DNA of 64,000 nt, taken from Desulfotruncus arcticus DSM 17038. Its GTDB lineage: Bacteria > Bacillota > Desulfotomaculia > Desulfotomaculales > Desulfallaceae. Position numbers and translations under genes: made by a program. Of this stretch, positions 9,121 to 18,157 are shown in pieces (the stretch's first letter is position 1; the number at the start of each line of letters is the position of its first letter). The notes under the pieces are model-generated. The model was not told the DNA's origin and ran no database searches. It saw only the letters and a program-made list of their open reading frames with translations. The stretch spans positions 1 through 64,000 of the forward strand of contig NZ_FOOX01000019.1 in assembly GCF_900113335.1 (NCBI RefSeq), read 5' to 3'.

Positions 9121-9173
9121 TAATATATTAATAACACTAAAGAATGATAAAGTGAGTGCGAGGAGACGTGATT

Positions 9174-10040
9174 ATGATAGTTGAAGACGTTAAAAAAATA
9201 TGTGTTATCGGGGCCGGCAATATGGGTCACCAGATTGCTGTGTGTGCTGCTCTGGCAGGGTATCAAGTAAACTGCACTGATATCAGTCAAGATATGTTAA
9301 ACAAAGCGGAGGGCTTTGCCCGTACATATTTGCCACAGCGGGTTGCCAAGGGAAAATTAACTAAAGATCAAGCTGACCAGGCCATGGCTAATCTTCGTTT
9401 TACACAAAATCTAGAGGAAGCTGCCGGAGATGCCGATTTTATTATTGAGGCTGCTGTTGAAAAAATTGCTATTAAACGCCAGCTATTTACTGCTCTGGAT
9501 GAAATTGCTCCTTCCCATGCGGTATTGGCTACTAACAGTTCCTATATTGTTAGTTCGAAGATTGCTGATGTCACCAAGCGACCGGACAAAGTTTGTAACA
9601 TGCATTTCTTTAATCCTGCCCTAGTTATGAAACTTGTTGAAGTGGTCCAGGGGCCGCATACTTCGGCAGAAACAGCCCAAATAACCATGGGTTTGTGTAA
9701 AAAAATGCGCAAAATAGGTATCTTAATCCAAAAAGAAATCTATGGTTTTGTGGTAAACAGGATATTGACCGCGATCAATCGCGAGGCGCTGTTCCTGACC
9801 GATATAGGGGTCGCGAGCCCGGAGGAAATCGACATTGCAGTAACTAATGCCTTAGGACATCCATTGGGACCATTCCGTTTAATGGATCTAACAGGAATTG
9901 ACCTTGCTTACTATAAGGCCATGGAACGTTACCAGGAAACGCGCGACCCCCAAGACAAGCCTTCGCCGCTGGTAGTTGAAAAATTTACCAAGGGGGAATG
10001 GGGCAAAAAAACGAAAAAAGGATTTTATTCTTATGAATAA
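9174..10040 (+). CDS. 3-hydroxyacyl-CoA dehydrogenase
   Basis: The 288-aa protein has the Rossmann motif GAGNMG near the N-terminus and the catalytic-dyad region MHFFNPALVMKLVE, and ends in the typical KTKKGFYSY. Length matches the HBDH/HCDH family. It oxidises (S)-3-hydroxyacyl-CoA to 3-ketoacyl-CoA with NAD. The ATG at 9174 was chosen because CGAGGAG lies 8 nt upstream; a GTG at 9156 overlaps that site. It forms a single-gene unit under its own sigma-54 promoter, followed by about 340 nt of regulatory DNA. Confidence 0.93.
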   Translation: MIVEDVKKICVIGAGNMGHQIAVCAALAGYQVNCTDISQDMLNKAEGFARTYLPQRVAKGKLTKDQADQAMANLRFTQNLEEAAGDADFIIEAAVEKIAIKRQLFTALDEIAPSHAVLATNSSYIVSSKIADVTKRPDKVCNMHFFNPALVMKLVEVVQGPHTSAETAQITMGLCKKMRKIGILIQKEIYGFVVNRILTAINREALFLTDIGVASPEEIDIAVTNALGHPLGPFRLMDLTGIDLAYYKAMERYQETRDPQDKPSPLVVEKFTKGEWGKKTKKGFYSYE

Positions 10041-10111
10041 ATAAGTCCATATAAGCTACTGTATGATTCTGCTAAATTATGACTTGAAAAGGGTTAATCG
10101 AATACCTTCTG

Positions 10112-10159
10112 TGTCCATATTCTTGGATAGAATTGTCCGGTTACGTGGACTGCTGGACA
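10112..10159 (+). promoter_or_regulatory. Candidate upstream activator sites
   Basis: TGTCCATATTCTTGGATA (10,112-10,129) and TGTCCGG...GGACTGCTGGACA (10,134-10,159) form palindromic half-sites about 85-130 bp upstream of a sigma-54 promoter. GGACTGCTGGACA is the exact reverse complement of TGTCCAGCAGTCC at 11,778-11,790. Confidence 0.55.
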
Positions 10160-10242
10160 ATAAGCATCAATTAATAGGCAGTACTTAGTACCTGAACTCC
10201 ATTTACTGCGAAGTTATTTTTATTGGTGTTCGGCCAAGGTAT

Positions 10243-10258
10243 TGGCATATTAATTGCT
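10243..10258 (+). promoter_or_regulatory. Sigma-54 promoter
   Basis: TGGCAT-N5-TTGCT is a full match to the consensus, 123 nt upstream of the acyl-CoA dehydrogenase start. Confidence 0.8.
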
Positions 10259-10381
10259 AGTTAGTGTTTTCAGAACATTGAAAAATCTTAGAGTTGATAA
10301 TTTTTTTGTGAAAAGTAAAAATATGCTTGGTGTCCAAAGGGCTTACTAACGTATAACAAATACTGAAAGGGGACTAATTCT

Positions 10382-11545
10382 ATGTTATTGACAGATCAAG
10401 AGTTAATGCATTTAAGGTTAAAGACCCGTAAGGTTGTAGAAACTGAGTTGGAAGCATTGGTTCCGGAAATGGAAAAGACTCATGTGTTCCCTGAAAAATT
10501 GTGGGACATTTGCCGTGCTAATAATTTATACAGATTGCGCCTTCCCGAAGAGTATGGCGGCATGGGCCTCAATGTTGAACAGTATTTCCAGGTTCTCGAG
10601 GAAATCAGCCGCGGGCCCGGTAGCATTAGAATGTACCTGCATAACGTAAACGGTCTCGACTGGCATATCCTTCACGACCATGGTAATGAAGAAATGAAAG
10701 CTAAATGGTTACCTATGATGGCCACCGAAGACTACTTTATTACCTTTTCATTAACAGAGCCTGGTTGTGGCTCTGGTGCAGATATTCGCACAACGGCTGT
10801 AAAAAAAGGTGATAAGTATGTACTGAATGGCAGAAAAACCTTGATTTCCTTTACAGACATTACAGATGCTTTCTATATTCTAGCCGTAACTGATGAATCC
10901 AAAAGAAAAAAAGGCGGTCTTAGCGCGTTTATTGTCGAAGGTGACACCCCTGGCATCCGCGTGGAGCCGATGCCTCATATGATGGGCTGCCGTGGAGCCG
11001 GCCACGGACATGTAATTATGGAAAACTGTGAAATCCCTGCGACTAACATTTTGGGTAAAGAGGGTGATGGTCTTGATATCTTCAAGGAGGCGTTGGCTAT
11101 TTCCCGTGCGTCAATCGGCGTTAACTGCTTAGGTCTTTCTCAGAGATTCCTTGAGCTGGCTATCGCTAGGGCAAAGGATAGAGTTACTTTTGGTAAGCCT
11201 TTAATTTCTCGTCAGGCTATTCAGCAAACTATCGCGGATATGGGCACTCATACGCATGCTCTCCGTTGTATGCTATTGGATTGTGCCAGGCAATACGACC
11301 GTGGCGAAGATATCGAGATGAAAGCTTCTATGTGTAAACTGTTTGGTATTGACACCGTACGTACAGTTTCCGACTCTTGTTTGGAAATCTTTGGGGGTAT
11401 TGGCTACTTCGAAGAAAATCCGTATGGCCCCGTAGAAAGGATGTATCGGGATGCTAGGGCCCTATGGTTTGAAGAGGGCCCCCGTACAGTTCAGCGTCTT
11501 ACTGCTGGCAGGGTTCTCATCGAGAAAAATGGTCTATTTGACTAG
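10382..11545 (+). CDS. Acyl-CoA dehydrogenase (FAD)
   Basis: The 387-aa protein has the full ACAD layout: the substrate/flavin motif FSLTEPGCGSGAD, the middle beta domain, RVTFGKPL, and FGGIGYFEENP near the C-terminus. The catalytic Glu aligns with Glu365 in FEEGPRTVQRL. The neighbouring Y-to-E change and GPR replacing GTN are unusual. It should introduce a double bond into the acyl-CoA and pass electrons to ETF; no ETF genes are in the window. It is transcribed alone: sigma-54 promoter upstream, strong terminator downstream. The ATG follows AAAGGGG. Confidence 0.93.
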   Translation: MLLTDQELMHLRLKTRKVVETELEALVPEMEKTHVFPEKLWDICRANNLYRLRLPEEYGGMGLNVEQYFQVLEEISRGPGSIRMYLHNVNGLDWHILHDHGNEEMKAKWLPMMATEDYFITFSLTEPGCGSGADIRTTAVKKGDKYVLNGRKTLISFTDITDAFYILAVTDESKRKKGGLSAFIVEGDTPGIRVEPMPHMMGCRGAGHGHVIMENCEIPATNILGKEGDGLDIFKEALAISRASIGVNCLGLSQRFLELAIARAKDRVTFGKPLISRQAIQQTIADMGTHTHALRCMLLDCARQYDRGEDIEMKASMCKLFGIDTVRTVSDSCLEIFGGIGYFEENPYGPVERMYRDARALWFEEGPRTVQRLTAGRVLIEKNGLFD

Positions 11546-11602
11546 TTTGTTAATGAATCGGTTTTCCGGATTGACTCTATAGATAAATAAAAATGTTATT
11601 AA

Positions 11603-11646
11603 AAAAGTCTCCTTTCTTGCTTAACAAGAAGGAGACTTTTTTTTAG
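11603..11646 (+). terminator. Rho-independent terminator
   Basis: AAAAGTCTCCTTCTT-type stem pairs across TGCTTAACA with AAGAAGGAGACTTTTTTTT, a long stem with T8. Confidence 0.9.
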
Positions 11647-11777
11647 CACGGTGAGTTATAAATCGAGTACATTAATCAGAAGCTATGTTTAATTTAATTA
11701 GGCATACACAACAAAACAAAGTGTGCATAATAGCGGTTTGAAGGTATGTTTAGTTGTATATGCAAGTTTAACACCAA

Positions 11778-11832
11778 TGTCCAGCAGTCCGGATATCAGG
11801 AAAAAACGTCTTGGCATCCGGACTTCTGGACA
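11778..11832 (+). promoter_or_regulatory. Candidate upstream activator sites
   Basis: TGTCCAGCAGTCCGGA (11,778-11,793) faces CCGGACTTCTGGACA (11,818-11,832), a divergent pair of near-identical half-sites about 60-110 bp upstream of a sigma-54 promoter. Confidence 0.6.
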
Positions 11833-11888
11833 TTTTTTTTCACATAGTGTAACTAGGATTTATTTGTCTAAACGCTAGGTGAATATAT

Positions 11889-11904
11889 TGGCATATTTCT
11901 TGCT
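11889..11904 (+). promoter_or_regulatory. Sigma-54 promoter
   Basis: TGGCAT-N5-TTGCT, full consensus, 93 nt upstream of the GTG start of the SDR. It would drive the SDR-ligase-acyl-CoA dehydrogenase unit. Confidence 0.8.
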
Positions 11905-11997
11905 TTTATATGTTCTAAATAGTCTAAATAGTCAGAGTGGCAAAACATTAATTCTCCCAAGGAAGTTATGCGCAATGTATAAAAGAAGGATGACGGG

Positions 11998-12783
11998 GTG
12001 GGTGGTAGATTGCTTAAGGATAAGTATGCGGTAGTTACCGGCGGTTGCCGGGGTATCGGGCAGGCGATCGTTGAGAGGTTGGTGCGTGAAGGTGCCCGGG
12101 TGTGTGTATTGGGGCGGAATAAGGTTTTTAATGAGACGCTGCAGCAATTAGAAAAACAAGGAAAAGTTTTTTTCTACCAGGTAGATGTGGCTAACAGAGT
12201 CATGTTGGAGGAAGCCTTTGCCTGGGTGAATACAGAAATTGGGGAGCTCGATATTCTAGTGAATAATGCCGGAATAACAATGCCCGGGGGCTTGGAAAGC
12301 CTTGAGGAAGAGCAATGGGATAGGGTTATTAATGTTAATCTAAAAGGAATTTTTTTGTGCAGTCAAATTGCTATAAGGGCTCTCAAAAACAAGGGGGGAT
12401 CAATTGTTAATATAGCTTCCATGTCGGGAATAGAGCCGTATGCAGGAATGGGAGCATACAGCAGTAGTAAAGCAGGGGTGATCATGCTTACAAGGCAGAT
12501 GGCCCTTGAATGGGCACAGTATAACGTACGGGTGAATGCCGTTTGTCCGGGTATTATAAGAACACCTCTGAATGAATACCTTCTCGCTGACCCGGAAATC
12601 CATGCTGCGCGGTCTGCCCTTATACCTATGAATCGAATAGGTAAGCCTGATGAAATTGCCGGTGTTGTTGCCTTTCTTGTATCTAAAGAAGCATCGTACA
12701 TGACTGGCCAGGCTGTTCCTGTTGATGGTGGGCTTTTGGGGAGCATTCAGTCACACATAAAAGGTCGCCCGGTAAGTGGTTAA
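11998..12783 (+). CDS. SDR-family oxidoreductase (FabG-like)
   Basis: The 261-aa classical SDR has TGGCRGIG near residue 15, NNAG and the active-site YSSSK within GAYSSSKAG, plus the C-terminal TGQAVPVDGG. It is likely a 3-ketoacyl/3-hydroxyacyl (CoA) or alcohol dehydrogenase. The GTG start has AGAAGGA 7 nt upstream. It is the first gene of a unit with an acyl-CoA ligase and an acyl-CoA dehydrogenase. It is less BadH-like than the SDR at 2410, so the two probably act at different steps. Confidence 0.88.
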   Translation: MGGRLLKDKYAVVTGGCRGIGQAIVERLVREGARVCVLGRNKVFNETLQQLEKQGKVFFYQVDVANRVMLEEAFAWVNTEIGELDILVNNAGITMPGGLESLEEEQWDRVINVNLKGIFLCSQIAIRALKNKGGSIVNIASMSGIEPYAGMGAYSSSKAGVIMLTRQMALEWAQYNVRVNAVCPGIIRTPLNEYLLADPEIHAARSALIPMNRIGKPDEIAGVVAFLVSKEASYMTGQAVPVDGGLLGSIQSHIKGRPVSG

Positions 12784-12809
12784 AAGAGCAGTTAAGGGGG
12801 AGATAAGGA

Positions 12810-14444
12810 TTGACTTGGGGTAACAAATTTATTGAACTTCGAAGGGATGATTATCGTAAACAAGGGTATTGGGGTGATGCTACTCTAGCCGATTATTGGA
12901 GGATGGCGGTATTAAGTTCCCCGGAAAAGGTAGCGGTAATAGATCTGCAGGGAACCAGCTATACTTACGCTGAACTTGATGAAGCTGCTGGCAGGGTAGC
13001 AGCTTTTCTTAAAGAGGCAGGGGTGGGGCCAGGTGATTTTGTATCTTTCCAATTACCCGGTTGGGCTGAATTTACCGTAGTTTATGTGGCCTGTTTGAAA
13101 GCAGGGGCAGTCGCTAACCCTGTACTGCCAAATTATCGTATCGAAGAATTGTCGTATATCTTAAATAAATGTGAGTCAAAGGTACTGTTTATCCCGGCTG
13201 AGTTTAGAAATTTTGACTATCCGGCCATGGTCCGTTCGCTGGCGCCCGAAATCCCCAGCCTGAGGGAAGTGGTTATAGTCGAAAAAGAAAAAAAGGTTAA
13301 TGTGGGTATTACTTTAGGCAGGGTGATAAAAGAATTCTCCCCGCTGGCCGGTAATGTTTTGCGGGGCGCAGATGATCTGGCAGCTGTTTTGTTTACTTCC
13401 GGCACAGAGGGATTTCCGAAAGGCGTGATGTTTACCCATAATAACATAATTGCCTCTGAAAAAGCTTTTGCCGCCAGGTTAAATTTCACCTGTTTTGACG
13501 TTATGTTAATGCCCGCACCTGTGGGCCATGCCACCGGTTTTCACCACGGTGTGACTATGCCATTTATGTTTGGTGCTAAAAGTGTCATTCAAGATATATT
13601 TAAACCGGATCAAAGCCTTAATCTAATTGAGAATGAAAGATGTACCTGCAGCATGGGGGCTACACCTTTTGTCTACGATATACTGCGTGAATTAAAACAA
13701 AACAAATACGATATCTCTTCACTTCGACTTTTTGTTTGCGCCGGGGCTCCGATACCCAGGCATATGGTTGAAGAAGCTTCAAAAGTAGGTTTTAAAATAT
13801 TAAGCGGTTACGGTTCCACTGAGAGCGTACCGCATGCCTTTGTACGCCCGGACGACCCCCCGGAGAGAACTATTAATACGGATGGTATAGCCGTGCCCAG
13901 TGTAGAAATGCGGGTAGTTGATGAATCGCGGCGCCCGGTCCCGGCAGGGGTTGAGGGAGAGGAGGCGTCCCGTGGGCCAAACGTCTTCGTAGGCTACCTT
14001 AAGGAACCGGAATTGACAGCACGCTTTTTGGATGATGAAGGATGGTTCTACAGCAGTGACCTGTGCACCATGGATGATGACGGATATATAAGGATCACGG
14101 GCAGAAAGAAAGACATTATCATCCGTGGTGGCGAGAATATCAGCAGCAGCGAAGTTGAAGATATTTTGCTGCAGCATCCCAAAATACGCGAGGCGGGTGT
14201 TGTGGCCATGCCTGACGAAAGGCTTGGTGAGCGGTCTTGTGCCTACATAGTACCTCATAAAGTTGATGAAACATTAACATTAAAAGAAGTGACAGCGTTT
14301 TTTAGCGAGAAGAATGTAGCCAAATTTAAGTACCCTGAGCGTTTAGAACTGGTGGATAGCCTTCCACGGACCGCCTCGGGTAAAATTCAAAAGTTTATCT
14401 TGCGTGAGGATGTTAAGGGCAAGCTACAACAGGAAAATAAGTAA
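12810..14444 (+). CDS. AMP-forming acyl-CoA synthetase/ligase
   Basis: The 544-aa ANL enzyme has the P-loop-like FTSGTEGFPKGVMFTH, the A5 motif YGSTES, the A7/A8 region YSSDLCTMDDDGYIRITGRK with the hinge, GGENIS, and the A10 lysine in RTASGKIQKF. It activates a carboxylic acid to its CoA thioester via an acyl-AMP. The TTG start is supported by AAGGGGGAG 10-16 nt upstream. It resembles cyclohexanecarboxylate/medium-chain acid ligases in length and order of motifs, but the acid cannot be deduced. It is the best candidate for the entry step of the island's pathway, alongside the CaiB-type transferase at 19,980. Confidence 0.93.
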   Translation: MTWGNKFIELRRDDYRKQGYWGDATLADYWRMAVLSSPEKVAVIDLQGTSYTYAELDEAAGRVAAFLKEAGVGPGDFVSFQLPGWAEFTVVYVACLKAGAVANPVLPNYRIEELSYILNKCESKVLFIPAEFRNFDYPAMVRSLAPEIPSLREVVIVEKEKKVNVGITLGRVIKEFSPLAGNVLRGADDLAAVLFTSGTEGFPKGVMFTHNNIIASEKAFAARLNFTCFDVMLMPAPVGHATGFHHGVTMPFMFGAKSVIQDIFKPDQSLNLIENERCTCSMGATPFVYDILRELKQNKYDISSLRLFVCAGAPIPRHMVEEASKVGFKILSGYGSTESVPHAFVRPDDPPERTINTDGIAVPSVEMRVVDESRRPVPAGVEGEEASRGPNVFVGYLKEPELTARFLDDEGWFYSSDLCTMDDDGYIRITGRKKDIIIRGGENISSSEVEDILLQHPKIREAGVVAMPDERLGERSCAYIVPHKVDETLTLKEVTAFFSEKNVAKFKYPERLELVDSLPRTASGKIQKFILREDVKGKLQQENK

Positions 14445-14499
14445 AATATTTGAGCTGTGATTACAGGAAAAATAAATTAGTAAAAAGGAGAGATATGAC

Positions 14500-15645
14500 A
14501 TGTTTGAACTTACTGAAGAACAATTAATGATTCAAAACACGGTAAGAAAAATAGCAACTGAAAAAATTATGCCCCGGGCACAAGAAATAGATCATGCAGA
14601 TGAGTTTCCCATGGATATTGCCGAGGTGCTTTATGAAAATAATATTTTAGGGATGGCAATGCCGGAAGAATACGGTGGGATACAGGCCGATGCCTTGACC
14701 ATGTCCCTGGTGATTGAGGAAGCTGCCCGGGGGCTAACATGCATTGGACCAATGCTTCTGTCTACAAACTCAGTAATCCGGACTATTGACATAATGGGTA
14801 CCGAAGAACAAAAACATCGCTTCTTTTCACGGCTCAATGAGGGCCCCAAGCTTGGTGCTTTTTGCTTGACCGAGCCCAATGCCGGATCAGATGCCCACTC
14901 ACTAAAAACTTACGCCAAGAAAGTTGAGGGTGGGTATGTGCTTAATGGACAAAAGTGTTTCATTACTCTGGCTATTGTGGCGGATTTATACCTTGTTTTT
15001 GCTAAAACTAACCAAGATCGTGAAATCTCGTGCTTTGTAGTAGAGAAGGAAACCGAAGGCCTTAGTTTTGGTAAAGTGGAAAAGAAAATGGGGCTCCATG
15101 GTTCGATTACGGCTGATATGTTTTTAGAAAATGCATTTGTGCCTGAGGAAAACCGGCTGGGTAAAGAAGGGGACGGTTGGTATATACTAAATTTCGTGGT
15201 CAATAGTATGCGTGCTTGGGGTGCCGCGTCTTTTGCCTTGGGGAATGCTCAGGCTGCTCTGGATTATGCTGTACAATACGCCAAGCAAAGAGAACAGTTT
15301 GGTAAACCGATTATCGAATTTCAGGCCATTCAATTCATGATTGCGGATATGGCCATTCTTATAGAAGCAGCCAGATGTCTGGTCCGCATGACCAATGCCC
15401 GGGTGGACCTGGAAGGTGGAAAGATAACCCGGGAGACACTAGCTATGGTGGCTAAAGCCAAATGTTTTGCTGCAGATGTAGGGATGAAAGTAACCACTGA
15501 TGCCGTACAAATCTGCGGGGGTAATGGATATATGCAGGAATATCCGGTGGAGCGGATGATGCGGGATGCCAAAGCCATACAAATCCTTGACGGTTCCAAC
15601 GAGATACAACGCTTTATTATTGGAAGAAACTTAGCTAAGAATTAA
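14500..15645 (+). CDS. Acyl-CoA dehydrogenase with Asp at the catalytic-base position
   Basis: The 381-aa ACAD has the flavin motif FCLTEPNAGSD, the REQFGKPI region and the C-terminal GGNGYMQEYPVERMMRDA. In the usual YEGTNEIQR segment it reads LDGSNEIQR, so the catalytic Glu of most ACADs is Asp364. The residue keeps the acid but shortens the reach, which may fit a bulky or cyclic acyl group. An AAAGGAG site precedes the ATG. It ends the SDR-ligase-ACAD unit and is followed by a terminator. Electrons would go to ETF. Confidence 0.92.
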   Translation: MFELTEEQLMIQNTVRKIATEKIMPRAQEIDHADEFPMDIAEVLYENNILGMAMPEEYGGIQADALTMSLVIEEAARGLTCIGPMLLSTNSVIRTIDIMGTEEQKHRFFSRLNEGPKLGAFCLTEPNAGSDAHSLKTYAKKVEGGYVLNGQKCFITLAIVADLYLVFAKTNQDREISCFVVEKETEGLSFGKVEKKMGLHGSITADMFLENAFVPEENRLGKEGDGWYILNFVVNSMRAWGAASFALGNAQAALDYAVQYAKQREQFGKPIIEFQAIQFMIADMAILIEAARCLVRMTNARVDLEGGKITRETLAMVAKAKCFAADVGMKVTTDAVQICGGNGYMQEYPVERMMRDAKAIQILDGSNEIQRFIIGRNLAKN

Positions 15646-15677
15646 TAAAAATAGAAGAGGATTATGTAGTATTATTC

Positions 15678-15714
15678 AGTCAGCTACTCTTCCTGGTGGC
15701 TGGCTTTTTTATAC
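15678..15714 (+). terminator. Probable terminator
   Basis: GTCAGCTAC and GTGGCTGGC pair with G-U pairs around TCTTCCTG, followed by T6. Confidence 0.55.
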
Positions 15715-15804
15715 AACTATCCCAGGGGAACCCTTTGATATTTAGCCAAAATGAGGTTTGACAATCATCTGGTGTTTGGGGTTACTTACTGTGGGAGTGA
15801 TAAC

Positions 15805-17626
15805 ATGTACGCAAAGGAGATAATGCAGCATACTACGGTCTCACTTAGGCTTGATAACACAGCTAGAAATGCAATTGATATTTTTAGAAAAAATAAGTCA
15901 AATGGGATTCCTGTGGTTAATGAAAATAATCAGTTATTAGGTATTTTTACACGTTCAAATCTTTATGATAACCTGGTAAAGGGAAAAAATCTTGAACATA
16001 AAATCAAAGACTGCATATATCAAGATAATGTTATTTATTTTCAAGCGGACAAACATTTTGACTCTTTGCATCAAATGCTTAAATGGTTGCGTACTTCGTC
16101 TATACACCATTGTAAGTTCTGTTCCCATATTAAACCAAAGTAAAGTTGAGAGTGTAATTTTTATCATTCATGACATGACTGAAGTTGAGAAAATGTCTGA
16201 GGAGCTTAATAGTACAAAACAATTACAATCAACTCTTCAAACAGTTCTTGATCTGGCATACGACGGTATTGTAGTGTTAGATCCTAATGGCGTTATTATG
16301 TTAGCTAATCAAGCATTCTCTGACTTAATAGGAAAATCGCTAATGGAACTCTTATATAAACCGATTGCTTCGGTGGTAGAAGACCAGGTAATTTGCCGCC
16401 TTGCCCGGGAGTTAAATAAAACTGAAGCCTGCTATGTTGCTGATCATCCCGCAATAGTTTCTGTTGTGCCAATGAAATATGGTGATAAAGTTCAAGGCAG
16501 TGTCATGAAAATCACAGTTAGTCAATTGGATCAATTGCGAGAAGTAATTTTACAGCTTGATGACCTTAAGAACCAGCTTGATTATTATAAAAACCAGCTG
16601 CATCAGTACAACGGAACCAGGTACGATTTTGATAGTATTATCACGCAAGACGAAAACCTGCTTAAGTTAAAAGCAGAATGTAGACAAGCAGCTCATGGGA
16701 TTTCTAATATTCTAATTTTGGGCGAAAGCGGCACCGGCAAAGAACTCTTCGCCCATGCTATACATAATGCCAGCCCAAGGTCCAGGGAACCTTTTGTGAA
16801 GGTAAATTGCGCCGCCATTCCATCTGATTTAGCTGAGTCAGAGCTTTTTGGTTATGAACCTGGTGCTTTTACAGGTGCTGGACGTCAAGGCAAGCCGGGA
16901 AAATTCGAACTGGCTAATGGCGGCACGATATTTCTTGATGAAATTGGAGATATGCCTTTAATTTTACAAGGTAAATTATTACGTACTATTCAGGATCGTG
17001 AGGTTGAACGGGTAGGAGGAACGAGAACCAGAACAGTTGATGTTAGAATTATTGCCGCTACTAACAACAATTTGATTGACTTGGTGCAGCAAGGTAGTTT
17101 TCGAAAGGATTTATATTACCGCCTTAACGTAGTGACGTTTACTATTCCTCCGCTAAGGTTAAGAAGGGATGATATTGCTCTCTTGGTAGATCACTTTATT
17201 CAAAAATTTAATAATTTTATGGGGCGAAATATTAGTGGTTTAACAACCACAGCTGCTGAATTGCTTAAAAAGTATGCTTGGCCTGGCAATGTTCGAGAAT
17301 TGGAAAATGTAATTGAGAGGGTAATGAATCTTATTTCAAAGGAAAAACAGCGGTTGGATAAAAACGACTTTTCGATGTTATTGGCCCCGGAATCTAGTGT
17401 GGAATTTAATGTGGAGCCCAATGTAAAATCTAATATATTATCTAATGAAACAATAAATAAGAATAACCGTTCCAAAGATTACCGGACTGCAATGGTTGAA
17501 ACTGAAAAACAGGTTATTATAGAAGCTCTGGAACTAGCTTCTGGTAATAAAGCTCTTGCCGCCCGAAAATTGGGGCTTAGCCGTTCCACACTATATGAAA
17601 AATTACGAAAATATGGTTTTGGATAG
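15805..17626 (+). pseudogene. Disrupted paralogue of the CBS-PAS-AAA+ sigma-54 regulator
   Basis: The 5' part (ATG 15,805 after GGGAG, to a stop at 16,141-16,143) encodes a CBS half parallel to the intact regulator at 6899 (IMQHT.., SNGIPVVNENN, LVKGKNLEHKIKDC). It breaks off after WLRTSS. The rest continues in another frame from about 16,110 with IVSSVPI..., matching the intact paralogue only after its second CBS and first PAS region. So about 90 codons are deleted and the frame is shifted. Downstream the PAS, AAA+ (GESGTGKE, GAFTGA, FLDEIGD) and Fis HTH (KLGLSRSTLYEK) are all intact up to 17,626. That part could still be made as a separate, signal-blind activator if translated from an internal start such as the TTG at 15,992; no good ribosome site was seen. 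Confidence 0.8.
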
Positions 17627-17723
17627 AAGATGTGTGCGCAACAGCATACAGGTGTTCGAATGAACGTACACATAATGTCGAGTATATCGGACAAATAAAA
17701 TAGGAGATACGAATTTTCAAAAA

Positions 17724-17752
17724 ATTCCCGCGTATTAAGCGGGCTTTTTATT
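17724..17752 (+). terminator. Terminator between regulator and symporter promoter
   Basis: CCCGCGTATTAAGCGGG followed by CTTTTTATTT. It sits directly in front of a sigma-54 promoter; the same arrangement recurs at 19,789. Confidence 0.75.
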
Positions 17753-17768
17753 TGGCATTACTTTTGCA
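17753..17768 (+). promoter_or_regulatory. Sigma-54 promoter
   Basis: TGGCAT-N5-TTGCA, full consensus. It abuts the preceding terminator and lies about 170 nt before the 61-aa gene and its symporter. Confidence 0.8.
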
Positions 17769-17941
17769 TCTAGTAATATTGTCTAACTAATTAGAACAAT
17801 CAAATAAGTGAGATTATAAAAAAAATTGTGCCATTTATATTTAGAAATTCCCTACAATTAACATAAACCGTTTACATAATATTTGGCAATAAAGTATTAA
17901 TTCCCATGAAAAAATTTAGCATGAAAGGGGGTTTGACTAAA

Positions 17942-18127
17942 ATGGAAGTTAGAGGTCTTAATTTAGTATTAGTTTTAATAGCGGTAATTGCAATCGGTTT
18001 GTCTTTTATTTCTATTGCACTCCCAAGTGGTACTTTCCCCAATAGCTCTCCCGGAATCCTTTATTGGAACATTCCTTGTGCCTTAATATCATTTAGTATA
18101 GCTATGTATTTTTGTTTTAAGAAGTAA
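17942..18127 (+). CDS. Small membrane protein paired with SSS symporter (copy 1)
   Basis: The 61-aa protein has two predicted membrane spans (LVLVLIAVIAIGLSF and IPCALISFSIAMYF) joined by a loop with PSGTFPNSSPGI, and ends in FCFKK. It is not recognised as a named family. The ATG at 17,942 is chosen over 17,906 because AAAGGGGG precedes it and the paralogue at 21,270 then has the same length and start (MEVRG). It lies 30 nt upstream of a Na+/solute symporter, as does its paralogue. It may be an accessory subunit, by analogy with small subunits of other SSS transporters. Confidence 0.8.
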   Translation: MEVRGLNLVLVLIAVIAIGLSFISIALPSGTFPNSSPGILYWNIPCALISFSIAMYFCFKK

Positions 18128-18157
18128 CGAATAAAAAATTAGAAAGGTGAGATAAAA

